From Treponema sp. (GTDB lineage: Bacteria > Spirochaetota > Spirochaetia > Treponematales > Treponemataceae), in contig JAKSLX010000012.1 of NCBI GenBank assembly GCA_024400915.1, positions 1-64,000 of the forward strand: a stretch of 64,000 nucleotides of DNA. Reading direction: 5' to 3'. Made by a program: the position numbers and the translations under genes. Of the stretch, positions 50,787 through 58,425 are shown piece by piece (positions within the stretch are counted from its first letter, which is position 1; each line of letters begins with the position of its first letter). The notes beneath the pieces were generated by a model. The model had not been told where the DNA came from, ran no database searches, and was given only the letters and a program-made list of their open reading frames with translations.

Positions 50787-51785
50787 ATGGAAAAAAAAGA
50801 CAGAACCTGGAAACTCAGGAAAATCGTTGAATACATCCGCACCATGGATTATCCCAATGCAAAGGACCTCAAAAAACGCTTTTTTAACGAAGAATCCCTT
50901 AATATGAGCGAGGTCACCGTGTACAGGTACATCAACTACCTTAAAAACGTGGAAAAGGCCCCAATAAAGGCTGACATGAACAGGTTTAAGAGCGGCTATT
51001 ACCTGGAAGACCCTAATTTCTGGTCAGACAAGGTAAATCTGAGCACCGGTGAACTGGTAGGCCTTGGCTTGCTTCAGAGCCTTATGAAAGTCTATAAGAA
51101 TACTCCGGTAGAAAAAGACCTTGCATCCCTTTTTGGAAAAATCAAGAACTATCTTCCTGACGGAGCCAGATATGATGAATCCAAGATTGCACAGTACATC
51201 CGCGTAATCAACGATCCTATGGCGGTCATAGATACTACGATTTTCACCACCCTCATTGAAAGCGTTCAGGAACACAGGGCCATTTCCTTCAATTACACAA
51301 AGAACGGTGCCCTGCAGCCTAAAAAATACACTTTCTTTCCATACAGGATACTTTTCCACCAGAACGGAGACTGGTATGTTCACGGATGCCTTGCCGACCA
51401 GACTTCGGAATTCAGGACCTTTTCCTTTTCCAGAATGACGGACATAAAGCCAACGGGCGAAAGGTTTTCAATTCCAGTCGACTACAGACTTGAAAAATAC
51501 CTGGACCCGGAAGTAGGCGTGTGGCACAGCGATTCCTACTACACCGTAAAACTGCTCTTCCACAAGGGCATTGCCCAGCACGTAAGGGAAAGGAAATGGC
51601 ACCATACGGAGCAGAAAACAACAAATGAAGACGGAAGTGTCCTCGTTCAGTTCAAAACCTCCCAGATTTACGATTTAAGGCGCATCGTGATGGGTTACGG
51701 AAGCAAAGTAACAGTCTTGGAGCCTCCTGAGCTCATAGAAGACATAAAAAAAGAGCTTTCAGACATGAACAGAATCTACGGATAG
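50787..51785 (+). CDS. WYL-domain transcriptional regulator
   Basis: 332 residues. The N-terminal helix-turn-helix (WKLRKIVEYIRTMDYPNAKDLKKRF...SEVTVYRYINYLK, about 5-60) is followed by the WYL domain (about 150-240), with AISFNYTKNGALQPKKYTFFPYRILFHQNGDWYVHGCL and TFSFSRMTDIKPTGERF, and a WCX-like tail. WYL proteins sense nucleic acids or nucleotides and often regulate DNA-damage or defence genes. It stands alone, with its own terminator, upstream of nrdD but not in its operon. The ATG at 50787 replaces the 21 residues from 50724, which lie in the promoter. Confidence 0.88.
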   Translation: MEKKDRTWKLRKIVEYIRTMDYPNAKDLKKRFFNEESLNMSEVTVYRYINYLKNVEKAPIKADMNRFKSGYYLEDPNFWSDKVNLSTGELVGLGLLQSLMKVYKNTPVEKDLASLFGKIKNYLPDGARYDESKIAQYIRVINDPMAVIDTTIFTTLIESVQEHRAISFNYTKNGALQPKKYTFFPYRILFHQNGDWYVHGCLADQTSEFRTFSFSRMTDIKPTGERFSIPVDYRLEKYLDPEVGVWHSDSYYTVKLLFHKGIAQHVRERKWHHTEQKTTNEDGSVLVQFKTSQIYDLRRIVMGYGSKVTVLEPPELIEDIKKELSDMNRIYG

Positions 51786-51790
51786 GCACA

Positions 51791-51840
51791 AAACGGGGTC
51801 ACCTTGCAAAAATCCTTTTGCATCTGGCCTCGTTTTTTTT
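51791..51840 (+). terminator. Terminator after the WYL regulator
   Basis: AACGGGGTC (51792-51800) pairs with GGCCTCGTT (51826-51834) allowing G-T pairs, enclosing a second stem TTGCAAAA / CTTTTGCAT, followed by a T run to 51840. Confidence 0.75.
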
Positions 51841-52031
51841 ATGACAAAATAACACTTTCATTTGCTTTTTTTATTATTTTTTATAAATATTTTCGTTTTT
51901 GTAACCATATTTTGTCTTATAAGCCCTTAAAATAGGCAGTTAAAAATTTTTTTTCAATCTGTCACCTAGGAATGTTGTTATCCGTCTAGAAATAGGGAAT
52001 CGGGGTAAGTTGGGAGACTAACGCTCATTTG

Positions 52032-52087
52032 TTGACTTCTACCACTATCGCTAGTATACTGTGAACACTAAAAACGCTAGATATAGC
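52032..52087 (+). promoter_or_regulatory. nrdD promoter with paired NrdR-type boxes
   Basis: TTGACT (52032-52037), 17-bp spacer, TATACT (52055-52060): a near-consensus promoter. Two 12-bp palindromes with the NrdR core pattern lie across it: ACTATCGCTAGT (52044-52055), over the spacer and the first base of the -10, and GCTAGATATAGC (52076-52087), just after the start site. Their centres are 32 bp apart, the three-turn spacing known for NrdR box pairs. The leader from about 52067 to 52158 is about 90 nt. The rest of the 373-bp spacer (51786-52158) holds the WYL terminator and AT-rich sequence with no other clear feature. Confidence 0.7.
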
Positions 52088-52158
52088 GAATTTGGCATGA
52101 AAAAAGTTGAATTTGCTGCATATACTGACAAATGCTGCAATTCGAGAGGGGAAAAAGT

Positions 52159-54321
52159 ATGAAGATCATCAAACGCAGTGGAGCGGAAGTTGTTTATGAC
52201 CGCAACAAGATTGCAAGTGCTGTAAAGAAAGCTAACGAACAGGTTATCGAAGCAAAGCGCCTTACAGATGCCCAGATCGAATCCATCGTTGATGATATCG
52301 AAATTGAATGCCATAGCTCCGGCCGTGCCCTTAATGTTGAAGACATCCAGGATCTCGTTGAAAACGGAATCATGCAGAACAATGCCTTCGACGTTGCAAA
52401 ACTCTACATTACATACCGTTACCGCCATCAGCTCATGAGAAAGGAAAACACAACTGACCAGCAGATCATGAGCCTTCTTGAAGAAAACAACGAGGAAGTA
52501 AAGCAGGAAAATTCCAACAAGAACCCTACTGTTGTTTCCGTTCAGCGCGATTACATGGCAGGTGAAGTTTCCAAGGACATTACACGCCGCTTCCTTCTGG
52601 ATCCGGATATTTCAAAGGCACACGACGATGGAATCATCCATTTCCACGACGCCGACTACTTTGCACAGCACATGCACAACTGTGACCTTGTAAACCTTGA
52701 GGACATGCTCCAGAACGGAACTGTAATCAGCGGAACAAAAATTGACCGCCCACACTCTTTCAGCACTGCATGTAACATTGCAACACAGATCATTGCACAG
52801 GTAGCATCAAGCCAGTACGGCGGACAGAGCATCACTTTGGCTCACCTTGCCCCATTCGTAGAAGTAAGCCGCAAGAAGATCACTCAGGAAACAACTGAAA
52901 TGATCCAGAAGACAGGCCTCAATGTTACAACAGAACAGTTCAACTATATGGTAGACCAGCGCGTAAAGGACGAAATCAAGCGCGGTGTACAGACAATCCA
53001 GTATCAGGTAATCACTTTGATGACCACAAACGGACAGGCCCCATTCGTAACTGTTTTCATGTACCTTAACGAAGCAAAGAACGAACAGGAAAAGGCTGAC
53101 CTTGCCCTTATCATAGAAGAAGTACTCAAGCAGCGCTATCAGGGCGTTAAGAATGAGAAGGGTGCATGGATTACACCTGCATTCCCAAAACTCATCTATG
53201 TTCTTGAAGAAGACAATGTTGATCAGGGAACTCCTTACTACTACCTTACGGAACTTGCTGCAAAGTGTACTGCTCGCCGCATGGTTCCAGACTACATTTC
53301 TGAGAAGAAAATGATTGAACTCAAGGAAGGCAACTGTTACCCTTGCATGGGATGCCGTTCGTTCCTTACAGTTTATCGTGACGAAACAGGCAAGCCAAAG
53401 TTCTACGGAAGATTCAACCAGGGTGTCGTTACCCTCAACCTTGTAGACCTTGCATGTTCTTCAGGTGGTGACAAGGCAAAATTCTGGGAAATCATGGATG
53501 AACGCCTTGAACTCTGCCACAGAGCCCTCAGAATACGCCACAACCGCCTTCTTGGTACAAAGTCTGACGTAGCACCAATCCTTTGGCAGAACGGTGCCCT
53601 TGCACGACTCCAGAAGGGTGAAGTAATCGACAAGCTCCTTTACAACGGATATTCAACAATTTCCCTTGGCTACGCAGGTCTTTGCGAATGTGTTAAGTTC
53701 ATGACAGGAAAGAGCCACACAGATCCAGAAGCCAAGCCATTTGCCCTTGAAGTTATGCACGCACTCAACGATGCCTGCAAAAAGTGGAAGGCTGCAGAAC
53801 ACATCGACTACTCTGTATACGGAACACCACTTGAAAGCACAACATACAAGTTTGCAAAGTGCCTCAAGCGCCGTTTTGGAAACATTCCTGGAGTTACAGA
53901 CAAGAACTACATTACTAACAGCTACCATGTTAATGTTACAGAAAAAATCGATGCATTTACAAAGCTTACATTCGAATCACAGTTCCAGGAACTTTCTCCA
54001 GGCGGTGCCGTAAGCTATGTAGAAGTACCAAACATGGAAAACAATCTTCCTGCTGTAATGTCGCTCCTCAAGCACATCTACAACAACATCATGTATGCCG
54101 AGCTCAACACAAAGAGCGACTTCTGCCAGAAGTGCGGATATACAGGCGAGATCAAGATTGAAAAGGATGCAGACAGCAAGTTGATTTGGAAGTGCCCTAA
54201 CTGTGGTAACTCAGACCAGACAACAATGAATGTTGCACGCCGTACTTGCGGATACATCGGTACACAGTACTGGAATCAGGGTCGCACTCAGGAAATCCAG
54301 GAAAGAGTACTTCATCTGTAA
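52159..54321 (+). CDS. nrdD: Anaerobic (class III) ribonucleoside-triphosphate reductase
   Basis: 720 residues from the ATG at 52159 (GAGGGG 7-8 bp upstream). The N-terminal ATP-cone (MKIIKRSGAEVVYDRNKIASAVKKA, to about 95) is the allosteric site; the body has HMHNCDLVNLEDMLQNG and CYPCMGCRSFL; the C-terminus has a zinc site (CQKCGY...CPNCGN) and the glycyl-radical loop RRTCGYIG with Gly698. It makes dNTPs without oxygen. Its activase NrdG is encoded at 55996, separated by an arabinofuranosidase gene and a palindromic element. Confidence 0.95.
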   Translation: MKIIKRSGAEVVYDRNKIASAVKKANEQVIEAKRLTDAQIESIVDDIEIECHSSGRALNVEDIQDLVENGIMQNNAFDVAKLYITYRYRHQLMRKENTTDQQIMSLLEENNEEVKQENSNKNPTVVSVQRDYMAGEVSKDITRRFLLDPDISKAHDDGIIHFHDADYFAQHMHNCDLVNLEDMLQNGTVISGTKIDRPHSFSTACNIATQIIAQVASSQYGGQSITLAHLAPFVEVSRKKITQETTEMIQKTGLNVTTEQFNYMVDQRVKDEIKRGVQTIQYQVITLMTTNGQAPFVTVFMYLNEAKNEQEKADLALIIEEVLKQRYQGVKNEKGAWITPAFPKLIYVLEEDNVDQGTPYYYLTELAAKCTARRMVPDYISEKKMIELKEGNCYPCMGCRSFLTVYRDETGKPKFYGRFNQGVVTLNLVDLACSSGGDKAKFWEIMDERLELCHRALRIRHNRLLGTKSDVAPILWQNGALARLQKGEVIDKLLYNGYSTISLGYAGLCECVKFMTGKSHTDPEAKPFALEVMHALNDACKKWKAAEHIDYSVYGTPLESTTYKFAKCLKRRFGNIPGVTDKNYITNSYHVNVTEKIDAFTKLTFESQFQELSPGGAVSYVEVPNMENNLPAVMSLLKHIYNNIMYAELNTKSDFCQKCGYTGEIKIEKDADSKLIWKCPNCGNSDQTTMNVARRTCGYIGTQYWNQGRTQEIQERVLHL

Positions 54322-54345
54322 AACAATCGTAAAATTATAAATAAA

Positions 54346-54470
54346 GGGGCGTCTGATAAGTTCAATCTGCGGTGGTTGAGCTTGTCGAAACCACCACTAA
54401 TGTTGTGATGGTCATTTCGACAGGCTCAATGACCGCAACGCTGAGTACTTATTGGATTGCCCTATTTTTT
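54346..54470 (+). repeat. Palindromic element, TTGAGC/GTCGAA family, copy D
   Basis: Terminal parts GGGGCGTCTGATAAGT (54346-54361) and ACTTATTGGATTGCCC enclose two hairpins: GGTGGTT ... AACCACC (TTGAGCTTGTCGAA loop side) and GGTCATT ... AATGACC (TTCGACAGGCTCAA). The core motif is therefore present twice in opposite orientation. A run of eight T follows at 54465, so the outer pairing may end nrdD transcription. Confidence 0.75.
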
Positions 54471-54486
54471 TTGAAGGATGTCAGAT

Positions 54487-55977
54487 ATGAAAGCAAAAGT
54501 ATCACTCGTTAAGGAATTCAAGATTGGAGATGTTGATCCAAACCTTTTCAGCTCGTTCATTGAACAGCTTGGACGTGCAGTTTACACGGGAATCTATGAA
54601 CCTGGACATCCAACAGCAGACAGCCAGGGACTTCGCGGCGATGTAATGAACCTTGTAAAGGACCTTAGGGTTTCCCTTGTTCGCTATCCTGGAGGAAACT
54701 TCCTTAGCGGCTACGACTGGAAAGACGGAATCGGACCAAAGGATAAAAGACCAGTTCGTCTTGACCGCGCCTGGCATACAATCGAAACAAATGAATTCGG
54801 CATCGATGAATTCGTAGACTGGGCAAAAAAGTCCGGAACACAGGTACTTGCTGCCGTAAACATGGGAACAGGTACTCCTCAGGATGCAGGAGACATGGTT
54901 GAATACTGCAACTACCCTAGCGGAACATACTGGAGTGACTTAAGAATCGCCAACGGACACAAGGAGCCACACAACATAAAGTACTGGTGCGTAGGAAACG
55001 AAATGGACGGCCCATGGCAGATCTGTCATCTTGACGCCGTTGATTACGGAAAGAAAGCCCTTGAAACCATGAAGATCATGAAGTGGACCGATGACAGCAT
55101 CAAGACAGTTGTATGCGGAAGCGCCACTACAGACATCCCTACTTATCCTGAATGGGACAGAATCGTCCTTGAACATACTTACGACTATGCGGATTATATT
55201 TCCATCCACAGATACTACGAGAACTTTGGAAACGACGATGACTTCCTTGCAAGCTTCTACGACATGGATAAGTTCATCAAGACTTCTACAGCTACCTGCG
55301 ACTATGTAAAGGCATATAAAAGAAGCAACAAGACCATGATGCTTTCCTTTGACGAATGGAACATCTGGTACCAGCAGAACCAGAAACCACACCCATGGGA
55401 AAAAGCTCCACGCCTTCTTGAAGACAAATACAGCCTTCTTGATGCCCTTGCCTTTGGTGGACTTGCCATTACCCTCCTTAACCATGCAGACCGCGTAAAA
55501 GTTGCCTGCCTTGCACAGCTCGTAAATGTAATCGCACCTATTTTTGCAGAACCTGGAAAGGGGGCCTATAGACAGACCATCTACTGGCCATTCCGTGACA
55601 TCAGCCTTTATGGCCGCGGTGTTTCCCTTCAGCCTGTAGTTACATCAGACAAAAAGATTACGGACAAATACGGTGAAGTCCCTGCAGTCATCTTTGCAAG
55701 TGTTTACAACGAGGAAACAAAGGAAATTTCGATATTTGCCCTCAATACAAGCAAGAGTGAAAACAGCGAAACAACAATAGATCTCCGTTCCTTCAGCAAT
55801 ACAAAGATGATCATGCGCACTGAACTTACAGGAACTGATTTGAGCGCACAGAACAGCCTTGAAAATCCAGACAAGGTTGCCCCATCAAAGGTTGAACTTT
55901 CCGAAGGCGACAACGGCATCTACACATTGAACCTTAAGAAAGCCAGCTGGAATGTAATAAGATTTTCTGCTGAATAA
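54487..55977 (+). CDS. Alpha-L-arabinofuranosidase, GH51
   Basis: 496 residues, typical GH51 length. SFIEQLGRAVYTGIYEPGHP and DLRVSLVRYPGGNFLSGYDW open the barrel; the acid/base is Glu172 in VGNEMDGPWQ and the nucleophile Glu290 in LSFDEWNIWY; a C-terminal beta domain follows (about 395-496). No signal peptide, so it trims imported arabinoxylan or arabinan oligosaccharides in the cytoplasm. AAGGA 9 bp upstream favours the ATG at 54487 over 54478. It lies between nrdD and nrdG, with no functional link to them. Confidence 0.93.
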   Translation: MKAKVSLVKEFKIGDVDPNLFSSFIEQLGRAVYTGIYEPGHPTADSQGLRGDVMNLVKDLRVSLVRYPGGNFLSGYDWKDGIGPKDKRPVRLDRAWHTIETNEFGIDEFVDWAKKSGTQVLAAVNMGTGTPQDAGDMVEYCNYPSGTYWSDLRIANGHKEPHNIKYWCVGNEMDGPWQICHLDAVDYGKKALETMKIMKWTDDSIKTVVCGSATTDIPTYPEWDRIVLEHTYDYADYISIHRYYENFGNDDDFLASFYDMDKFIKTSTATCDYVKAYKRSNKTMMLSFDEWNIWYQQNQKPHPWEKAPRLLEDKYSLLDALAFGGLAITLLNHADRVKVACLAQLVNVIAPIFAEPGKGAYRQTIYWPFRDISLYGRGVSLQPVVTSDKKITDKYGEVPAVIFASVYNEETKEISIFALNTSKSENSETTIDLRSFSNTKMIMRTELTGTDLSAQNSLENPDKVAPSKVELSEGDNGIYTLNLKKASWNVIRFSAE

Positions 55978-55995
55978 TCGCTATAATACAGAACG

Positions 55996-56496
55996 ATGAA
56001 CTACGGTGAAATCAAGAAAATAGACATTGCAAACGGTGAAGGTGTCCGCGTTACTCTTTTTGTCTCTGGCTGCAGAATCCACTGTCCGGGCTGTTTCAAC
56101 AGCTGCACTTGGAATTTTGACTACGGAAAGCCTTTTACCGAAGAAACAGAAAAAGAAGTTATGGAAGCTTTAGCCAATGATTTCATAAGCGGCCTTACTG
56201 TCCTTGGTGGAGAACCTTTTGAACCTGAAAACCAGGAAGTTCTTGCACCATTCCTTGAACGTGTCAGGGATAGATTTCCAAACAAATCCATCTGGTGCTT
56301 TTCCGGTTACCTTTACGACAAGGATCTTGAACCTGAAGACGGAAAAAAACACACGGAATTTACGGACAGAATGCTGGACTGCATAGATACCCTTGTAGAC
56401 GGTCCTTTTGTCCTTGCAGAACGCGATATAAGCCTCCAGTTCCGCGGCTCCAGAAATCAGCGCATCCTCAATCTAAAGGCTCTTCGCTCAAAATAA
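55996..56496 (+). CDS. nrdG: Anaerobic ribonucleotide reductase activating protein
   Basis: 166 residues. VSGCRIHCPGCFN holds the radical-SAM CxxxCxxC cluster motif near residue 26, TVLGGEPFEPENQ the SAM-binding GGE motif, and DTLVDGPFVLAERD, then QFRGSRNQRIL, the NrdG signature. It installs the glycyl radical on NrdD. TATAAT (55982-55987) ends 8 bp before the ATG with no Shine-Dalgarno, so it seems to have its own promoter rather than relying on nrdD. Confidence 0.93.
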   Translation: MNYGEIKKIDIANGEGVRVTLFVSGCRIHCPGCFNSCTWNFDYGKPFTEETEKEVMEALANDFISGLTVLGGEPFEPENQEVLAPFLERVRDRFPNKSIWCFSGYLYDKDLEPEDGKKHTEFTDRMLDCIDTLVDGPFVLAERDISLQFRGSRNQRILNLKALRSK

Positions 56497-56513
56497 TTTA
56501 AAAATCAACATAC

Positions 56514-56543
56514 TTGAAATGACCTTAATAAAAAATGTAAAAT
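56514..56543 (+). promoter_or_regulatory. Promoter next to the ATG at 56550
   Basis: TTGAAA (56514-56519), 18-bp spacer, TAAAAT (56538-56543) preceded by TG, then 6 bp to the ATG at 56550. No Shine-Dalgarno. Confidence 0.5.
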
Positions 56544-56549
56544 AACCAC

Positions 56550-57095
56550 ATGTCAGAAAATACTAATTTAATCGAAGAGTTTGTCGAAAAAAAATCAATT
56601 CAGGCCTTGGCTTCCCTTGTGGAAACAAAGGATGAAAATACAGCAGTTAAAAATGCAGTTCAGCTTGCCGACATTTTTGGTCTTGGCAGCGCATTCAAGA
56701 AAATCGCAGAAAACAAGGATGACGAGGAAGCAAAGCTCATTAGCAGTTTCAGCAACAACCTTGCACTCCTTATCCAGAAAACTTGGGTTGAACAGTCAGA
56801 TGAAGAAATGAAGGCTCAGGTTCTCTATGTTCTCGAAGAAGTTCGCAAGCAGTTTGGAAAAGGAAAGTACAAGGCTGCTTACGGCAATTTCATTTCAATT
56901 GTCAGCGATGTAGTTTACCTCATGTTCGGAAACCAGACTAAGACAGAAGACTTTGCAGAATACGCCCTCCGCATTGACCCCGAATTCGGGATGTTCTGGT
57001 GGTATTTCAAGAGCCTTCCTCAGGAAGCAGACTGGTCAGAAGGAAAGACAAGAACGGCACTTTTGCTTGCCATGTACTTCCTTGCAAATTACTAA
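56550..57095 (+). CDS. Conserved-looking helical hypothetical protein
   Basis: 181 residues, not recognised. It is acidic and almost wholly helical by eye, with no signal peptide or long hydrophobic segment, and could be an alpha-solenoid of short helical repeats (ALASLVETKDENTAVKNAVQ, LLIQKTWVEQSDEEMK, VLYVLEEVRKQFGKGKY). It ends in aromatic residues (FGMFWWYFKSLP). Single gene with its own promoter and terminator. Confidence 0.6.
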   Translation: MSENTNLIEEFVEKKSIQALASLVETKDENTAVKNAVQLADIFGLGSAFKKIAENKDDEEAKLISSFSNNLALLIQKTWVEQSDEEMKAQVLYVLEEVRKQFGKGKYKAAYGNFISIVSDVVYLMFGNQTKTEDFAEYALRIDPEFGMFWWYFKSLPQEADWSEGKTRTALLLAMYFLANY

Positions 57096-57115
57096 TCCGA
57101 CGACTGGCTCTAAAG

Positions 57116-57150
57116 ATTTTGATTTTTAGAGCCTTTGTTATTTATGGAGC
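57116..57150 (+). terminator. Terminator after the helical hypothetical gene
   Basis: GGCTCTAAA (57116-57124) pairs with TTTAGAGCC (57135-57143), followed by TTTGTTATTT. Confidence 0.8.
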
Positions 57151-57156
57151 CATATT

Positions 57157-58413
57157 ATGGATATCAATTCGATTTGTGATTCCCTCCGCAAGGGAACAGA
57201 AAAACTTGCACTTCAGAATGCAACAGTAAAGAACGCAGCCCTCGTTGCTGTATGTGAAAGCCTCCGCAAAAACAAGGCTGATATTTTTGCCGCCAACGAA
57301 ATCGATGTAAAGATTGCCCGCGAAAAAGGAACAAGGGAAAGCCTCATCGACCGCCTTAGTCTTGATGACAAAAAAATGGAAGGAATCATCGGCGGCGTTG
57401 AATCAATCATTGCACAGACTGATCCAATCGGTGAGGAAACCGCAGGCTGGAAAACACCAAACGGACTCCTCATCAGGCAGACAAGGGTTCCTGTTGGGGT
57501 TGTAGCCATCATCTACGAAAGCCGTCCAAATGTTACAGTAGATGCCTTTGCCCTTGCATACAAAAGCGCAAACGCAATCCTTCTCCGTGGTTCCTCTTCT
57601 GCACTTAATTCAAACAAGGCAATCGTAAAGGCAATAAAGGAAGGCCTTGCTTCAGTTGAAAACGGTGTTCCAGAGGCCGTAGAGCTTGCTCCATGTGAAA
57701 GCCGCGACGAAGTTCCAGAAATTCTTACTGCAGTTGGAAAGATTGATCTTGCCTTGCCTAGAGGAAGTGCAAACCTCATCAAGACGGTCGTTGAAACAGC
57801 AAAGGTTCCAGTAATCGAAACGGGAAGTGGAATCTGCCATCTTTATGTGGACGAAAGCGCAGACCTTGATATGGCCGCAAAAATCGCAGCCAACGGAAAG
57901 ATGCAGCGCCCAGGTGTCTGTAACGCTCTTGAATGCATCGTAATCAACAAAAACGTTGCAGAAAACTTTGTTCCAAAACTTGCAGAAATTTTTGCAGGAA
58001 AGGTAGAAGTTCGTGCAGATGAAAAATCTTACGATCTTTTTGAAAAGGCAGGATACGGAAAGCTTATCAAGGCTCAGGATGTAGACTTTGGTTTTGAATT
58101 CCTTGACATGATCTGTGCAGTAAAGGTTGTTGATGACATTGAAGAAGCCATCGGCTACATCAACACCCACAACTCGAAGCATTCAGAAAGCATCATTACA
58201 AACAATATGGCACACGCAAAAATGTTCCAGGCAAGAATCGACGCAAGCTGCGTTTATGTAAATGCAAGTACAAGATTTACAGACGGCGGTGAATTCGGCT
58301 TTGGCGCAGAACTTGGAATCAGCACCCAGAAGATGCATGCCCGCGGTCCAATGGGAATCAAGGCACTTACAACCATCAAGTACCTTATCGACGGCGAAGG
58401 TCAGATAAGGTAA
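57157..58413 (+). CDS. proA: Gamma-glutamyl phosphate reductase
   Basis: 418 residues, family length. RVPVGVVAIIYESRPNVTVDAFALAYKSANAILLRGSSSALNSN is the aldehyde dehydrogenase-fold cofactor region, and GNGKMQRPGVCNALE-like NGKMQRPGVCNALECIV near 247 holds the catalytic Cys. HNSKHSESIIT and NASTRFTDGGEFGFGAELGIS are further proA marks. It makes glutamate semialdehyde for proline. proB is not adjacent. GGAG lies 7-8 bp before the ATG. Confidence 0.95.
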   Translation: MDINSICDSLRKGTEKLALQNATVKNAALVAVCESLRKNKADIFAANEIDVKIAREKGTRESLIDRLSLDDKKMEGIIGGVESIIAQTDPIGEETAGWKTPNGLLIRQTRVPVGVVAIIYESRPNVTVDAFALAYKSANAILLRGSSSALNSNKAIVKAIKEGLASVENGVPEAVELAPCESRDEVPEILTAVGKIDLALPRGSANLIKTVVETAKVPVIETGSGICHLYVDESADLDMAAKIAANGKMQRPGVCNALECIVINKNVAENFVPKLAEIFAGKVEVRADEKSYDLFEKAGYGKLIKAQDVDFGFEFLDMICAVKVVDDIEEAIGYINTHNSKHSESIITNNMAHAKMFQARIDASCVYVNASTRFTDGGEFGFGAELGISTQKMHARGPMGIKALTTIKYLIDGEGQIR

Positions 58414-58425
58414 AACAAAAAAAAT

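Noticed and set aside
51955..52031. Cobalamin riboswitch upstream of nrdD
   Set aside because: AGGGAATCGGGGTAAG and GGGAGACTAACGC faintly recall parts of one, but the conserved GCCACTG-type core is missing, the order is wrong, and the stretch lies upstream of the predicted transcript start.
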